Assembly: GCF_002163625.1 (NCBI RefSeq)
Contig: NZ_CP020892.1
Location: 2,108,001-2,172,000, forward strand
From: Pseudomonas sp. M30-35
GTDB taxonomy: Bacteria; Pseudomonadota; Gammaproteobacteria; Pseudomonadales; Pseudomonadaceae
Reading direction: 5' to 3'
Length of the DNA: 64,000 bases
Shown: positions 8,599-18,118 of the stretch, one piece after another
Layout: each line of letters opens with the position of its first letter
Numbering within the stretch: position 1 is the first letter of the stretch
Notes under the pieces: model-generated
Databases searched by the model: none
Seen by the model: the letters and a program-made list of their open reading frames with translations, nothing else
What the model was told of the DNA's origin: nothing
Program-made: the position numbers and the translations under genes

Positions 8599-11043
8599 AT
8601 GCGTTCTACCAAGTCTCATCCAACTCGCTTGCGTCAGGCTGTGCGTTGCGCCGCACTGATGCTGCCACTTGCATTTCTGCCGCAGCTGTCCACCGCCGCG
8701 CAAGATGAGGCCGTGGATCAACACGTGCGTCAGTACAGTATTGCACCCGGTAAATTGTCTTCTGCATTGAGCCGTTTTGCCGGTGAGGCGGGGGTGATGC
8801 TGTCGGTCGATGCGCGGCTTACAGAAGGTAAGCAGACTCAGGGTTTGAACGGTGAATACGATGTTAACGAGGGGTTCAGGCGTTTGCTCGAAGGCACTGG
8901 CCTGCGCCTCAATCAGGACGCTCAAGGCGGCTACACGCTGCATGGTAATGACAGTGACGATGTCACCCAGTTGCCTGCAACAACCGTTAAAGGCTTCGCC
9001 CTGGGCAATGCGTTGGGCAACATCGATGGCTACAACGCGACCCACAGCAGTGTCGCCACCAAAACCAGCTTGCCGCTGCTGGAAACCTCGCAGTCGGTGT
9101 CGGTTGTAACCCGTGAGCAGATGGATGACCAAGGCGCACAAACCGTCGCCGAAGCGATGCGCTACACCCCCGGCGTGATGACCAATCCTTACGGCGCGAC
9201 TCACCGCTACGACTATGTGGCAATGCGCGGCTTTAATGACGGTTCGGTGGACAACCTGTTCCTCGACGGGTTGAAAATGATGGGTGACAGCGGTACCTAC
9301 AGCAGTCTGCAGGTTGACCCATATTTCCTTGAGCGTATCGATATTCTAAAGGGGCCATCATCAGTGCTTTATGGGCGTAGCCTGCCGGGTGGTTTGGCGG
9401 CGATGACGACCAAGAAGCCAGAGTTTCAGTCCTCGGGGCAGATCCAGGCGACTGTCGGCAGCAACAATAAGAAAGGCATTGGTTTCGACTTTACCGGACC
9501 ATTGGATGACCAGCAGCGCATTGCCTATCGCCTGACTGGTTTAGTCGACAGCGGCGACACTCAATTCGACTACGCCGACGAGGAACGCTACGCCTTGATG
9601 CCCAGCGTTTCTATCGATTTCAGCGAAGATACCAATCTGACCTTGCAAGCGTATCTGCAGAAAGATCCGAACAGTGGTTACCACGGCGGCCTGCCAGCAG
9701 ATGGCACGATCAACCGTCACGCTGGGCGTTATATCTCAGAGCACTTTTTTGAAGGTGAGCCGGATCAAGACAGCTTTGAGCGTGAGCAGCAGATGTTTGG
9801 CTATCAGTTCGAGCATCGCTTCAACGACACGTGGTCGGCGCGGCAAAACTTCCGCTATCAAACCTCGGATGTCAGTGCTGAGCAGGTGTATGCAGCAGGT
9901 TGGGCCAACGACAATGAACTGTATCGTGCTTACACCGGCGCCGACGAAAAGCTGCATGCCTGGATTATCGACACGATGCTCCAGGCCGAATTTAATACCG
10001 GCGCTGCGCAGCATACTGTGGTCACCGGCTTTGACTACCAACGACGCAAGACTCGCGTTGATTATACCGCCGGCAGTGCCAGCAACATTGATGCGTTCGA
10101 CCCGATCTATGGCGGCACGGTGACAATCAACCCGGCTTGGTCGAGCAGCGCCACGCGCCGTCTTGAGCAAACCGGTGTGTATTTGCAGGATTTGATTGCC
10201 CTGGATAACTGGCGCTTCTCGCTGGGCATGCGTCAGGACTGGGTTAAGGTTGAATCAGAAGACGAAATCTACGGTGGCACCAGTAAAGATGAGCCCAGCC
10301 AGTTCACCGGTCGTGCTGGCGTGCTGTATCTGTTTGATAACGGTGTGGCGCCGTACATGAGTTATTCGGAGTCCTTCAATCCGAATGCCTATGCCGACCA
10401 GGACGGTAACCCGCTGGCGCCTACCGAAGGCAAGCAGTGGGAGTTTGGTTTGAAGTTCCAGCCCAATGGCACGGAAGATCTGTACACCGCAGCGCTGTTC
10501 CATATCGACCAGGAGAACCTCGCAACCAAAGCCGCGGATGAAGACTTCTATCGCCCAGTCGGCGCTGTACGTTCGCAAGGCCTTGAGCTGGAAGCCCGTC
10601 TGCAACTGACCGATGCCGTGCGCCTGCTGAGCAGCTACACCTACACCGATATTGAATACTCAAAATCGATAATCAGTACCGTCGACCCAACGCTGGATAA
10701 TAAAGGCAACTCACCCACACAGGCGGCTGAGCACATGGCATCGATGTGGCTCGACTACAGCTTCCTTGTCGGTAGCCTCAATGGTTTGAAAGTTGGGGCT
10801 GGCGTGCGTTATGTCGGTGACAGCTGGGCAGATGCCGAGAACACGCTTGAGGTGCCGTCCTACACCTTGGTTGACGCATCCGTGGGTTATGACCTTGGTC
10901 AATTGGGCCTGCAAGGTGTGGATGTGCGGTTGAATGCCAACAACCTGACCAACGAAAAGTATGTAGCTTCTTGCGGTAGCCTTGACTACTGCTATTTCGG
11001 AGAAGAGCGCAACGTCACCGCGACGGTTAGTTACAACTTCTGA
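8599..11043 (+). CDS. TonB-dependent siderophore receptor with N-terminal signalling (STN) domain
   Basis: 814-residue outer-membrane receptor. It has an N-terminal signal peptide (about residues 1-34), a secretin/TonB N-terminal (STN) signalling domain (about 45-110, ISRFAGEAGV-like segment and LNGEYDVNEGFRRLLEGTGL), a plug domain (ETSQSVSVVTREQM, TVAEAMRYTPGVMT) and a beta-barrel ending in aromatic phenylalanine (VSYNF). The STN domain fits signalling through the adjacent FecR/FecI pair. The plug resembles the FoxA/FiuA (hydroxamate) group, but the ligand cannot be assigned from sequence alone. Iron regulation is suggested by the Fur-like box upstream. Confidence 0.94.
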   Translation: MRSTKSHPTRLRQAVRCAALMLPLAFLPQLSTAAQDEAVDQHVRQYSIAPGKLSSALSRFAGEAGVMLSVDARLTEGKQTQGLNGEYDVNEGFRRLLEGTGLRLNQDAQGGYTLHGNDSDDVTQLPATTVKGFALGNALGNIDGYNATHSSVATKTSLPLLETSQSVSVVTREQMDDQGAQTVAEAMRYTPGVMTNPYGATHRYDYVAMRGFNDGSVDNLFLDGLKMMGDSGTYSSLQVDPYFLERIDILKGPSSVLYGRSLPGGLAAMTTKKPEFQSSGQIQATVGSNNKKGIGFDFTGPLDDQQRIAYRLTGLVDSGDTQFDYADEERYALMPSVSIDFSEDTNLTLQAYLQKDPNSGYHGGLPADGTINRHAGRYISEHFFEGEPDQDSFEREQQMFGYQFEHRFNDTWSARQNFRYQTSDVSAEQVYAAGWANDNELYRAYTGADEKLHAWIIDTMLQAEFNTGAAQHTVVTGFDYQRRKTRVDYTAGSASNIDAFDPIYGGTVTINPAWSSSATRRLEQTGVYLQDLIALDNWRFSLGMRQDWVKVESEDEIYGGTSKDEPSQFTGRAGVLYLFDNGVAPYMSYSESFNPNAYADQDGNPLAPTEGKQWEFGLKFQPNGTEDLYTAALFHIDQENLATKAADEDFYRPVGAVRSQGLELEARLQLTDAVRLLSSYTYTDIEYSKSIISTVDPTLDNKGNSPTQAAEHMASMWLDYSFLVGSLNGLKVGAGVRYVGDSWADAENTLEVPSYTLVDASVGYDLGQLGLQGVDVRLNANNLTNEKYVASCGSLDYCYFGEERNVTATVSYNF

Positions 11044-11240
11044 TCCTGCTTATCCAGCGCCGGGGCTTCCGTTCCGGCGTTGGTTGGTCTGAATTACGCA
11101 CGGCGTGCAGTGCTGGTTTATTTTCACGGCTCAAGCAGTTTGCTGCCGCGCTGACGATTTAGTCGGCGTTATGGCCGGTATCTCACCTTGTTTGCCTAGC
11201 AAGCGCTTGGTATGGTCGAAAGAAATGGCGAGCACTACTC

Positions 11241-12389
11241 ATGACCAGCATGCACGACTATTTCGACGACTCCCATCGTTTGGTACGCGACACCGTCCGG
11301 CGTTTTGTTGAACGCGAAATCCTTCCGCATATCGACGCGTGGGAGGAGGCCGGTGAGTTCCCGCGTGAGCTTTATCAAAAGGCGGGTGTCGCAGGGATTC
11401 TGGGGATTGGTTACCCAGAACAGTTTGGTGGCAGTCATGAGGGAGATATATTCGCCAAAGTCGCTGCCAGCGAAGAGCTGATGCGTTCCGGCTCAGGCGG
11501 CTTGGTTGCCGGGTTAGGTTCGCTGGATATCGGTTTGCCGCCGGTGGTCAAGTGGGCCAAGCCAGCCTTGCGTGATCGCGTAGTGCCGCAGGTGCTTGCC
11601 GGTGAGAAGATCATGGCGTTGGCGGTCACCGAGCCATCTGGCGGTTCAGATGTGGCCAACCTGAAAACCCGTGCCATTCGTGACGGTGACTATTACCGCG
11701 TGACTGGCAGCAAGACCTTTATCACCAGCGGCGTTCGCGCTGACTATTACACCGTTGCGGTGCGCACCGGTGGCGATGGTTTCGGTGGGGTCAGCTTGTT
11801 GTTGATTGAGAAGGGCACCCGCGGATTTAGCGTCGGCCGTAAACTGAAGAAGATGGGGTGGTGGGCCTCGGACACAGCAGAGCTGTTTTTTGACGACTGC
11901 AGGGTGCCGGTCGAGAACCTGATTGGCTCAGAAAACATGGGTTTTGCCTGCATCATGGCTAACTTTCAGAGTGAGCGTTTGGCGTTGGCGATCATGGCCA
12001 ACATGACTGCTCAGTTGGCGCTTGAAGAGTCGTTACAGTGGGCGCGCGAGCGGCAAGCGTTCGGTAAGCCGATAGGCAAATTCCAAGTGCTCAAACATCG
12101 TCTTGCTGAGATGGCCACGCAGCTGGAAGTGTCGCGAGAGTTCACCTATCGACAAGCTGCGCAAATGGCTGCGGGCAAAAGCGTGATCAAAGAAATCTCC
12201 ATGGCCAAGAACTTCGCCACCGACATTGCCGACAAGATCACCTATGACGCCGTGCAGATACTCGGCGGCATGGGCTATATGCGCGAAAGCCTGGTCGAGC
12301 GGTTGTATCGCGACAATCGGATTCTTTCGATTGGCGGCGGCTCGCGTGAAATCATGAACGAAATCATCAGCAAGCAAATGGGCCTGTAA
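11241..12389 (+). CDS. Acyl-CoA dehydrogenase
   Basis: FAD-dependent acyl-CoA dehydrogenase of 382 residues. The family signatures are present: ALAVTEPSGGSDVANLKTRA (flavin-binding middle domain), RQAFGKPIGKFQVLKHRLAEM and QILGGMGYMRESLVERLYRDNRI in the C-terminal helical domain. The usual glycine turn near the C-terminus reads GGGSREIM. An acyl-CoA dehydrogenase follows recR in P. aeruginosa too (from memory); here the iron module lies between them. Substrate chain length cannot be read from the sequence. Confidence 0.93.
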   Translation: MTSMHDYFDDSHRLVRDTVRRFVEREILPHIDAWEEAGEFPRELYQKAGVAGILGIGYPEQFGGSHEGDIFAKVAASEELMRSGSGGLVAGLGSLDIGLPPVVKWAKPALRDRVVPQVLAGEKIMALAVTEPSGGSDVANLKTRAIRDGDYYRVTGSKTFITSGVRADYYTVAVRTGGDGFGGVSLLLIEKGTRGFSVGRKLKKMGWWASDTAELFFDDCRVPVENLIGSENMGFACIMANFQSERLALAIMANMTAQLALEESLQWARERQAFGKPIGKFQVLKHRLAEMATQLEVSREFTYRQAAQMAAGKSVIKEISMAKNFATDIADKITYDAVQILGGMGYMRESLVERLYRDNRILSIGGGSREIMNEIISKQMGL

Positions 12390-12520
12390 CGGCTGTAGGG
12401 TGTGACAACGCGAAGCTTGTCCACCAAGTGTGCACAAAAACCTGAATATCTGCAGGTGTGTGGTAGGTGAAAAAGCAACGCCCGCCCTATGAGAGCGTCA
12501 CCCGGCCATCACATTGCTGA

Positions 12521-13438
12521 TTAGCTGGCGCTGCGCAGGCGGGCCAGGTCACGCAATGGCGGAGCACCAAACAGCCGGCTGTATTCGCGGCTGAACTGTG
12601 ATGGGCTCTCGTACCCCACCTTGTAACTTGCCGCCGAGGCTTCAATCCCTTCGCAGAGCATTAGCCGTCGGGCTTCTTGTAGGCGCAATTGCTTCTGATA
12701 TTGCAGTGGGCTCAGAGCCGTGACCGCTTTGAAGCGATGATGCAGGGTTGATTGACTGAGGTTAACTTCGCGCGCCAACTCCTCAATCCGCAAAGGGGCG
12801 GTGTAATTGCTATTTAGCCAATCAATGGCGCGGGAAATTCGGTGGCTTTGACTGTCGTTAATCACAATCGCATGTAACTGATGGCCTTGGTCACTGTGCA
12901 GCAAGCGATAGAAAATTTCACGCAGGATCAAGGGGGCGAGAATATTGATATCACGAGGCGTCTCCAGCAATTGCACCAAGCGAATGACTGCATCGAGTAG
13001 CGGCAGGTCTACCCGGTCGAGGTACAACCCCCGGCGTGGGCCGCTATTAGGCACGCCGATTGGGCCTGTGTCGGCAATCAGGTTACTGACCAGTGCTGGG
13101 TCGATATCAAGGCGCAGGCACAGATAAGGCTTTTCCGGCGTAGCTTGCGTGACATGTCCGGTGACCGGCAGTGGTACTGAAGCAACCAAGTAATTGAGCG
13201 GGTCGTACTGATAGATTTCATCAGCCAAACGCACCTCTTTACGGCCTTGGGCGATGATGCACAAGCTTGGCTTGTACAGCACCGGCATCGGCTGGGATGG
13301 CTGATCAGCACGGGCCAAAAATACGCCTTTTATTGCCGTTTCAATTAGCTCTGCCGCTGGCAGTAAGCGGCTTATAAGTGCTGCTAGCTGGTCTTGGCGT
13401 TGGGCAAGTAACTGGGGTGTTTGTTCGAGGCTGGTCAT
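12521..13438 (-). CDS. AraC-family transcriptional regulator
   Basis: 305 residues: an N-terminal ligand/dimerisation domain of the AraC_N type (VLYKPSLCIIAQGRKEV, YDPLNYLVASVPLPVTG) and a C-terminal AraC double helix-turn-helix (LRIEELAREVNLSQSTLHHRFK and ASYKVGYESPSQFSREYSRLFG). It is leftward, convergent with the acyl-CoA dehydrogenase. Regulators of this subgroup often sit beside an oxidoreductase they control, but no such target lies next to it here, so its regulon is unknown. Confidence 0.94.
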   Translation of the reverse strand: MTSLEQTPQLLAQRQDQLAALISRLLPAAELIETAIKGVFLARADQPSQPMPVLYKPSLCIIAQGRKEVRLADEIYQYDPLNYLVASVPLPVTGHVTQATPEKPYLCLRLDIDPALVSNLIADTGPIGVPNSGPRRGLYLDRVDLPLLDAVIRLVQLLETPRDINILAPLILREIFYRLLHSDQGHQLHAIVINDSQSHRISRAIDWLNSNYTAPLRIEELAREVNLSQSTLHHRFKAVTALSPLQYQKQLRLQEARRLMLCEGIEASAASYKVGYESPSQFSREYSRLFGAPPLRDLARLRSAS

Positions 13439-13939
13439 GGCATGTCTCTCGGTCAGTGCACAGAGCTTAGCTCGGCAGATCAGGCAATTGGTGGCTCGAG
13501 ATGCACGAATGCAGGAATAGGCAAAAATTGGCTCTTAACAGGCAATTGAGGCTTACATGCCAGCGTTTTAAGATGCTTTAGCTGATCGGCGCTCATCCAG
13601 AAACTTTTAACTGTGCAGTTTTAGGCAATAACTATCCAGTAATTGGCTACCGGCAACAGTACGCGGCTGAGTAATCTTAGCTACAGGGTAATGCCCAGCT
13701 ATCCAAGCGCAGCGCAAAGCTGGCGTAACATTCCAGCAGATGTGAAACCTGCACCGAACAAGCTTTTGCTGAAGTGGCATCACCCAAGCCAATCAGCATT
13801 CGCTACAGAGTATTCAAAACCGTTGGCGTGAATGAATGCCGAGGCTTTTACCCATAACCATGTGTTTGGCATATGCCGCTCAGAGCAACTTGATTTATCA
13901 GTCTGAGTAGCAGCGGTTATTACATAAATGGAGAGCGAC
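13439..13939. other. Intergenic region between the AraC regulator and a small gene
   Basis: About 500 bases. Short open frames on both strands lack ribosome sites and coding character. The region should hold the promoter of the leftward regulator; no specific operator is recognised. Confidence 0.5.
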
Positions 13940-14239
13940 ATGACGACTTATCAGCGTGCCCTGATTCGGGCAAACAATGGCTGCGATGAGGTGCTCGGGG
14001 CATACTTGTGCGAGGCTTTTGATCATGCATCGTCTATTGCCGGTTGCACAGCCTTCACTATAGAAGCCGATCCACAGTTCAGCTCCAGTTGGCGGCTCAA
14101 TGCTACCTGGGAGTCGACAGAAGCCATGCAAGCATTTATTGGCGGTGAGCAACTTGCCCAAGTCCTGAGCCATGCATTGCAACAAGGCTGGATACGTGAA
14201 ATTAACTGCAACGTGCCGCACAGCCGCGCTGCAGCTTAG
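13940..14239 (+). CDS. Small hypothetical protein, possibly dimeric alpha-beta barrel (ABM-like)
   Basis: 99 residues from ATG 13940, which has GGAGA 6 bases upstream; an in-frame ATG at 13928 contains that ribosome site and is less likely. The series GCTAFTIEADPQ, SWRLNATWESTEAMQAFIGG and LSHALQQGW resembles the short ferredoxin-like fold of ABM/YgiN-type proteins, in which a Trp-rich strand precedes a helix; this is a fold guess. No partner gene suggests a function. Confidence 0.55.
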   Translation: MTTYQRALIRANNGCDEVLGAYLCEAFDHASSIAGCTAFTIEADPQFSSSWRLNATWESTEAMQAFIGGEQLAQVLSHALQQGWIREINCNVPHSRAAA

Positions 14240-14252
14240 TAGGGTGAGCGCC

Positions 14253-15116
14253 TCAGGCTTGCACAACCAAGGCCTCAAGGTGGTCGATAATATCGTCTGG
14301 TTTCAACACCAAGACATCACTCTCAAGTGCATCAAGAATGACCTCGGCAGTGTTGCCGACCAAAGCACCTGAAATTCCGGTACGTGCAACTGTACCAATT
14401 ACTGTCACCGCTGCTCCGAGGTTGTGCGCTGTGAGCGGGATCAGTGAGTCAGCCGGGCCTTCGGTGATGTGTAAGCGATCTTCACTGATGTCGTATTCAG
14501 CCTGAAACTCTCTGCATGCTGCACGATAGCGCGCTTCGATGGTTTCTTTGAGTTGAAATGTCGGGTCCGCAGCAGAAAGCATAGGCGTTGGGTGCGCGCT
14601 GATTACATGCAGCTTGGCATGGGCCAGACCCGCAATGTCGAAGCCATGGCTGATTATCCCAGAGTGCAGCGCCTGGTGCTCTTCATCCGAGTTACCCACA
14701 TCGACGGCAGCCAGCACTATGCCGTTGGTCCAGGGGCGGTCGGTCTTGACCATCAGTACCGGGCTAGGGCAATAGCGAAGCAATTTCCAGTCGTCAGGGG
14801 TGAGGAGGGCACGCTTGAGCGGGTTGTCTGGCAGGTGTTGTTTTATGACCAAGCCACAACCTTCGGCCTGCTGCTCAGTAATAATGGTGTTGTGCAGGTT
14901 GCTACGCCAGGCTTGGTTGCTGCTCACGCTAAAGCCCTCGTCAATCATCACGTTGCTCACGTCTGCGAGTAACGCCGAGTGGTCTCCTTTATTGCTGCAA
15001 ACCAGCAGGTGTAAATGAGAACCGGTGACGCCTGCAATCAACTTGGCGCGCTTCAGCGCTAGACCTTCCGGCAATTCGGGGTTGATCACAACGAGGATGC
15101 TACGGATTGCTTGCAT
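14253..15116 (-). CDS. Tandem universal stress protein (UspA family)
   Basis: 287-residue protein with two Usp domains, UspE-like in layout. The N-terminal domain starts IRSILVVINPELPEG. The second domain contains TPMLSAADPTFQLKETIEARY and the nucleotide-loop-like GTVARTGISGALVGNTAEVIL, close to the G-2x-G-9x-G-(S/T) ATP-binding pattern. The start was placed at ATG 15116 because GGGAG lies 8 bases upstream; the frame extends 24 codons further without a ribosome site. Single leftward gene, convergent with the small gene at 13940. Confidence 0.9.
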   Translation of the reverse strand: MQAIRSILVVINPELPEGLALKRAKLIAGVTGSHLHLLVCSNKGDHSALLADVSNVMIDEGFSVSSNQAWRSNLHNTIITEQQAEGCGLVIKQHLPDNPLKRALLTPDDWKLLRYCPSPVLMVKTDRPWTNGIVLAAVDVGNSDEEHQALHSGIISHGFDIAGLAHAKLHVISAHPTPMLSAADPTFQLKETIEARYRAACREFQAEYDISEDRLHITEGPADSLIPLTAHNLGAAVTVIGTVARTGISGALVGNTAEVILDALESDVLVLKPDDIIDHLEALVVQA

Positions 15117-15378
15117 GACTATCTCCCAGGGAATCAGCACATCTTCATCAACTATAGATGCATCCTGCGCGCTGTGTAGTTGATGCAAATCAATCTGCTG
15201 GGCTGGTTGTTTGCTGCGGCATTCGTATAATGTGCCGCCGGTATTTACGCCGGTATCGCCTTTGATTGTTGTGAATCTATGCCTCTGCTAGCCAAAATTG
15301 ATTGTTTATCGCGTTCGAGCAGGCCTTTAGTGCCCGTTGCCGGGCTATCTTTGCCGTTCGTGCTTAACGCTCGGGAGC

Positions 15379-15990
15379 GTGTCTGTGCTGGCTGAGATCA
15401 ATGAGTTTTTGGGTAGCGAAACGCCACAGGGCTGGATTGATGCCGCGCTCAACCAGCAAGAGGTGATGTTGCTGGACCACAAAAACTGTGAGTTCAAAGC
15501 CGCATCAACAGCGTTGAGCCTGATTGCCAAATACAACAATCATGCAGACTTGATCGTCTATATGTCGCGTTTGGCACGCGAAGAGCTGGTGCATCACGAG
15601 CAGGTTCTGCGCATTATCAAAAAGCGTAAAATTGCGCTGCGACCACTATCGGCTGGCCGCTATGCTTCGGGTTTACGAGCTGCAGTGCGTAATCATGAAC
15701 CGGTGAAGATGGTCGATACGCTCGTCGTCGGTGCTTTTATCGAGGCGCGTAGTTGCGAGCGTTTCGCCAAGATCTATCCGCATTTGGATGAGGAGCTTGG
15801 CAAGTTTTACTACGGCTTGCTCAAGTCGGAAGCGCGGCACTACCAGCACTATCTTAAGTTTGCCTATCAGTTCGGCGAAGCGGCAGACGTTGACAAGACC
15901 ATCGTACGGGTCAGAGAGATCGAGCAGCAGCTGATCGCCAGTCCTGACACCGAATTCCGCTTTCACAGTGGCGTTCCCACTGGCTTCTAA
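15379..15990 (+). CDS. miaE: tRNA-(ms2io6A)-hydroxylase MiaE
   Basis: Non-haem diiron monooxygenase that hydroxylates the isopentenyl group of ms2i6A37 in tRNA. About 203 residues. The diiron ligands are visible as REELVHHEQVL (ExxH), GAFIEARSCERF and KSEARHYQHYLKFA (ExxH). The start is uncertain: GTG 15379 gives MSVLAEINEFLG, while GTG 15385 is better spaced (7 bases) from GGGAG at 15373-15377; the frame itself opens at 15337. A stem-loop with a short T-rich tail follows the stop. Confidence 0.92.
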   Translation: MSVLAEINEFLGSETPQGWIDAALNQQEVMLLDHKNCEFKAASTALSLIAKYNNHADLIVYMSRLAREELVHHEQVLRIIKKRKIALRPLSAGRYASGLRAAVRNHEPVKMVDTLVVGAFIEARSCERFAKIYPHLDEELGKFYYGLLKSEARHYQHYLKFAYQFGEAADVDKTIVRVREIEQQLIASPDTEFRFHSGVPTGF

Positions 15991-16022
15991 ATAGCGTTAA
16001 CCCCCCCTAAATCGATGCTTTC

Positions 16023-16050
16023 AGCTGCAAGCTTTGGCTTGCGGCTTTGT
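16023..16050 (+). terminator. Probable terminator after miaE
   Basis: Stem AGCTGCAAGC / GCTTGCGGCT (one mismatch) with a TTTG loop, followed by TTGTT, 32 bases after the miaE stop. Confidence 0.55.
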
Positions 16051-16090
16051 TGCGCCTAAAAAAAGTGCTACAAAATGTTTGATAATATAG

Positions 16091-16132
16091 CTGCCTAGGC
16101 AGTAATATCTCAGGCATTCTCTGCCTAGGCAG
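16091..16132 (+). promoter_or_regulatory. Twin palindromic operator of the marR-efflux operon
   Basis: The perfect 12-bp palindrome CTGCCTAGGCAG occurs twice, at 16091-16102 and 16121-16132, exactly 30 bp apart, directly before the MarR-family gene at 16148. Two copies on the same helix face near the promoter are the expected layout for autoregulation by a dimeric MarR repressor. Confidence 0.75.
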
Positions 16133-16147
16133 CTTTGTAGGTGCGCA

Positions 16148-16624
16148 ATGAGTAATCCAACCCCGCCATTATTTCCATTTTCTGTGATGGGCCTGCTGAT
16201 CGGTCGTACTGCTTTGCTGAAAGACCAGATTCTGGACCGTAACTTGGAGCCTTATTCGGTCACGGCAGCACAGTTCAAGGTGCTGATCATGATTGCCCAT
16301 TTTGGGGTTGATACCCCCGCGGAGCTGTGTCGCCAACTGTCGTTAGACAGCGGAGCGATGACCCGCATGCTTGATCGACTTGAGCAGAAAGGACTGATTA
16401 TTCGACGCCGTTGTGCGGCTGATCGACGCCAAGTGCGTTTAGCGCTGCCGCAAGAAGGTCAAGAATTGGCGGATTTGCTGCCGAAATTTGGTGCTGATGC
16501 GATGGATGAGTTACTCGGTGCTTTGACGCCCGAGGAGCACGCCACGCTCGAGAGAATCCTCAAGAAAGTACTGTTCAGCGCAGGAGACGTCATCACCATG
16601 CAACGTTTAGGTGACTCGCAATGA
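16148..16624 (+). CDS. MarR-family transcriptional regulator of efflux operon
   Basis: 158-residue winged-helix MarR protein. The recognition region reads LCRQLSLDSGAMTRMLDRLEQKGLI and the wing RRRCAADRRQVRLALPQEG, both typical. Its stop overlaps the start of the outer membrane factor gene (ATGA at 16621), so the regulator and pump genes form one operon. The twin palindromes just upstream are the likely operators. Family members usually repress until a phenolic or other small ligand binds; the ligand is unknown here. Confidence 0.95.
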   Translation: MSNPTPPLFPFSVMGLLIGRTALLKDQILDRNLEPYSVTAAQFKVLIMIAHFGVDTPAELCRQLSLDSGAMTRMLDRLEQKGLIIRRRCAADRRQVRLALPQEGQELADLLPKFGADAMDELLGALTPEEHATLERILKKVLFSAGDVITMQRLGDSQ

Positions 16625-18102
16625 GTCGCGCATTCAAACAGCAATTTACCGTTGCACTGCTGGTGCTGAGTATGGCCGGCTGTGCCAATTACAAGGGGCT
16701 CAATACGTCGGCGACTGGCATCGATGCCAAGGAGTTGCAGGCGCAGAAATCGCTAAATGATGTCAAGGTTTCGCCCGCCGCCTGGCCCAAAACTGATTGG
16801 TGGAAAAAACTCGGCGATGCACAGCTTAATGGTCTTATTGCTGAGGCGCTGAAAGATAGCCCTGATTTACAACTTGCTGAGGCGCGTGCACATCAGGCCA
16901 GTGCTGCTGCCTATGCCGTGGATGCCTCGCGCATGCCTGAAATTGATGCGCAGGCTGGTGTCAATCGCTCACGTTTGGCCCGTGACCAGGATCCTATGGG
17001 CGAGGGCGGTCGTTACAGCACGTTGCGCACCGCAGCGATCGACTTCAATTACACCTTCGATTTATGGGGCGGTCAGCGTGCCGCATGGGAGGCTGCATTG
17101 GGTCAAGCCCGCGCTGCCGAAGTCGATCAAAAAGCTGCGCAACTGACTGTTGCCGCTGATGTTGCCCGCGCATACAACAACCTCGGCCAAGCGCATGTGC
17201 TGCATGATTTGGCTGTTGAAGACCTCAAACGCACCGAGCAAATGGTCAGCCTGGGCAAGCGGCGTATGGATGCAGGGATCGACAGTATTTATCAGTACCA
17301 GCAATCCGAGAGTCTTGCCGCCAGTTCCAAAGAGCAGCTGTTAGCGTCAGAAAAGGATCTGCAAAGTGCCAAGATCGCTTTGGCAGTTCTGCTCGGCAAG
17401 GGGCCGGACCGTGGTCAGCAAATTGCCCGCCCGGCAATTTTGCAGGCCAGTTCAGTGGCTTTGCCGAGCCAGTTGCCAGCGGAGCTGTTAGGCCGTCGTC
17501 CGGATATCGTCGCATCGCGCTGGCGAGTCGAGGCCGCCAGTAAAAGCATTGATGCGAGCAAAACACGCTTTTACCCCAACCTCAATCTGAGTGCTTCCGG
17601 CGGTGTTGAGTCGCTGTTGGGCGATGCCATGTTTGGCAATGCCAGCCGTTTCTTCTCAATAGGTCCAACTCTATCGCTGCCGCTGTTTGATGGAGGGCGT
17701 CTGCGTGCCGACTTGGATGCCCGTGATGCTGACTACGACCTGGCGGTCGCTCAGTACAACAAGAATCTGGTGCAGGCGCTGGGGCAGGTGAGTGACACGA
17801 TCAACCAACTGCGGTCGATCGATCAACAGATCAGCTCACAGACCGTTGCCGCCAAGATTGCGCAGAACTCTTACGACACCGTAGCTGATCGTTATGGCTC
17901 GGGTGTTGGCAATTATCTCGACGTACTGAGCATTGAGCAGCAGTTACTGGCCGCCCAACGCCAACTGGCCAATCTCAATGCCGAACAAATCAACTTGTCG
18001 ATCCTGCTGATGGAGGCGCTCGGCGGTGGTTTTCAACCCGACAGCGAGGCTCTCGATAGCACCTCGATAAACGCGCACGCCACTGCGCCGCTCACTGAAT
18101 AA
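16621..18102 (+). CDS. NodT-family outer membrane efflux lipoprotein
   Basis: 493-residue TolC/OprM-like outer membrane factor. A lipoprotein signal is visible (ALLVLSMAGC, Cys about residue 21). Two OEP repeats are seen, with ELLGRRPDIVASRWRVEAA in the second half and the coiled-coil helices between. With the following EmrA- and EmrB-type proteins it forms a tripartite drug exporter spanning both membranes. It overlaps marR by 4 bases. Confidence 0.95.
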   Translation: MSRAFKQQFTVALLVLSMAGCANYKGLNTSATGIDAKELQAQKSLNDVKVSPAAWPKTDWWKKLGDAQLNGLIAEALKDSPDLQLAEARAHQASAAAYAVDASRMPEIDAQAGVNRSRLARDQDPMGEGGRYSTLRTAAIDFNYTFDLWGGQRAAWEAALGQARAAEVDQKAAQLTVAADVARAYNNLGQAHVLHDLAVEDLKRTEQMVSLGKRRMDAGIDSIYQYQQSESLAASSKEQLLASEKDLQSAKIALAVLLGKGPDRGQQIARPAILQASSVALPSQLPAELLGRRPDIVASRWRVEAASKSIDASKTRFYPNLNLSASGGVESLLGDAMFGNASRFFSIGPTLSLPLFDGGRLRADLDARDADYDLAVAQYNKNLVQALGQVSDTINQLRSIDQQISSQTVAAKIAQNSYDTVADRYGSGVGNYLDVLSIEQQLLAAQRQLANLNAEQINLSILLMEALGGGFQPDSEALDSTSINAHATAPLTE

Positions 18103-18118
18103 TTAAGGGTAACTTGCC

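Noticed and set aside
13607..13831. Short open frames on both strands in the AraC-side gap
   Set aside because: No ribosome sites, no recognisable protein pattern, and both overlap each other.
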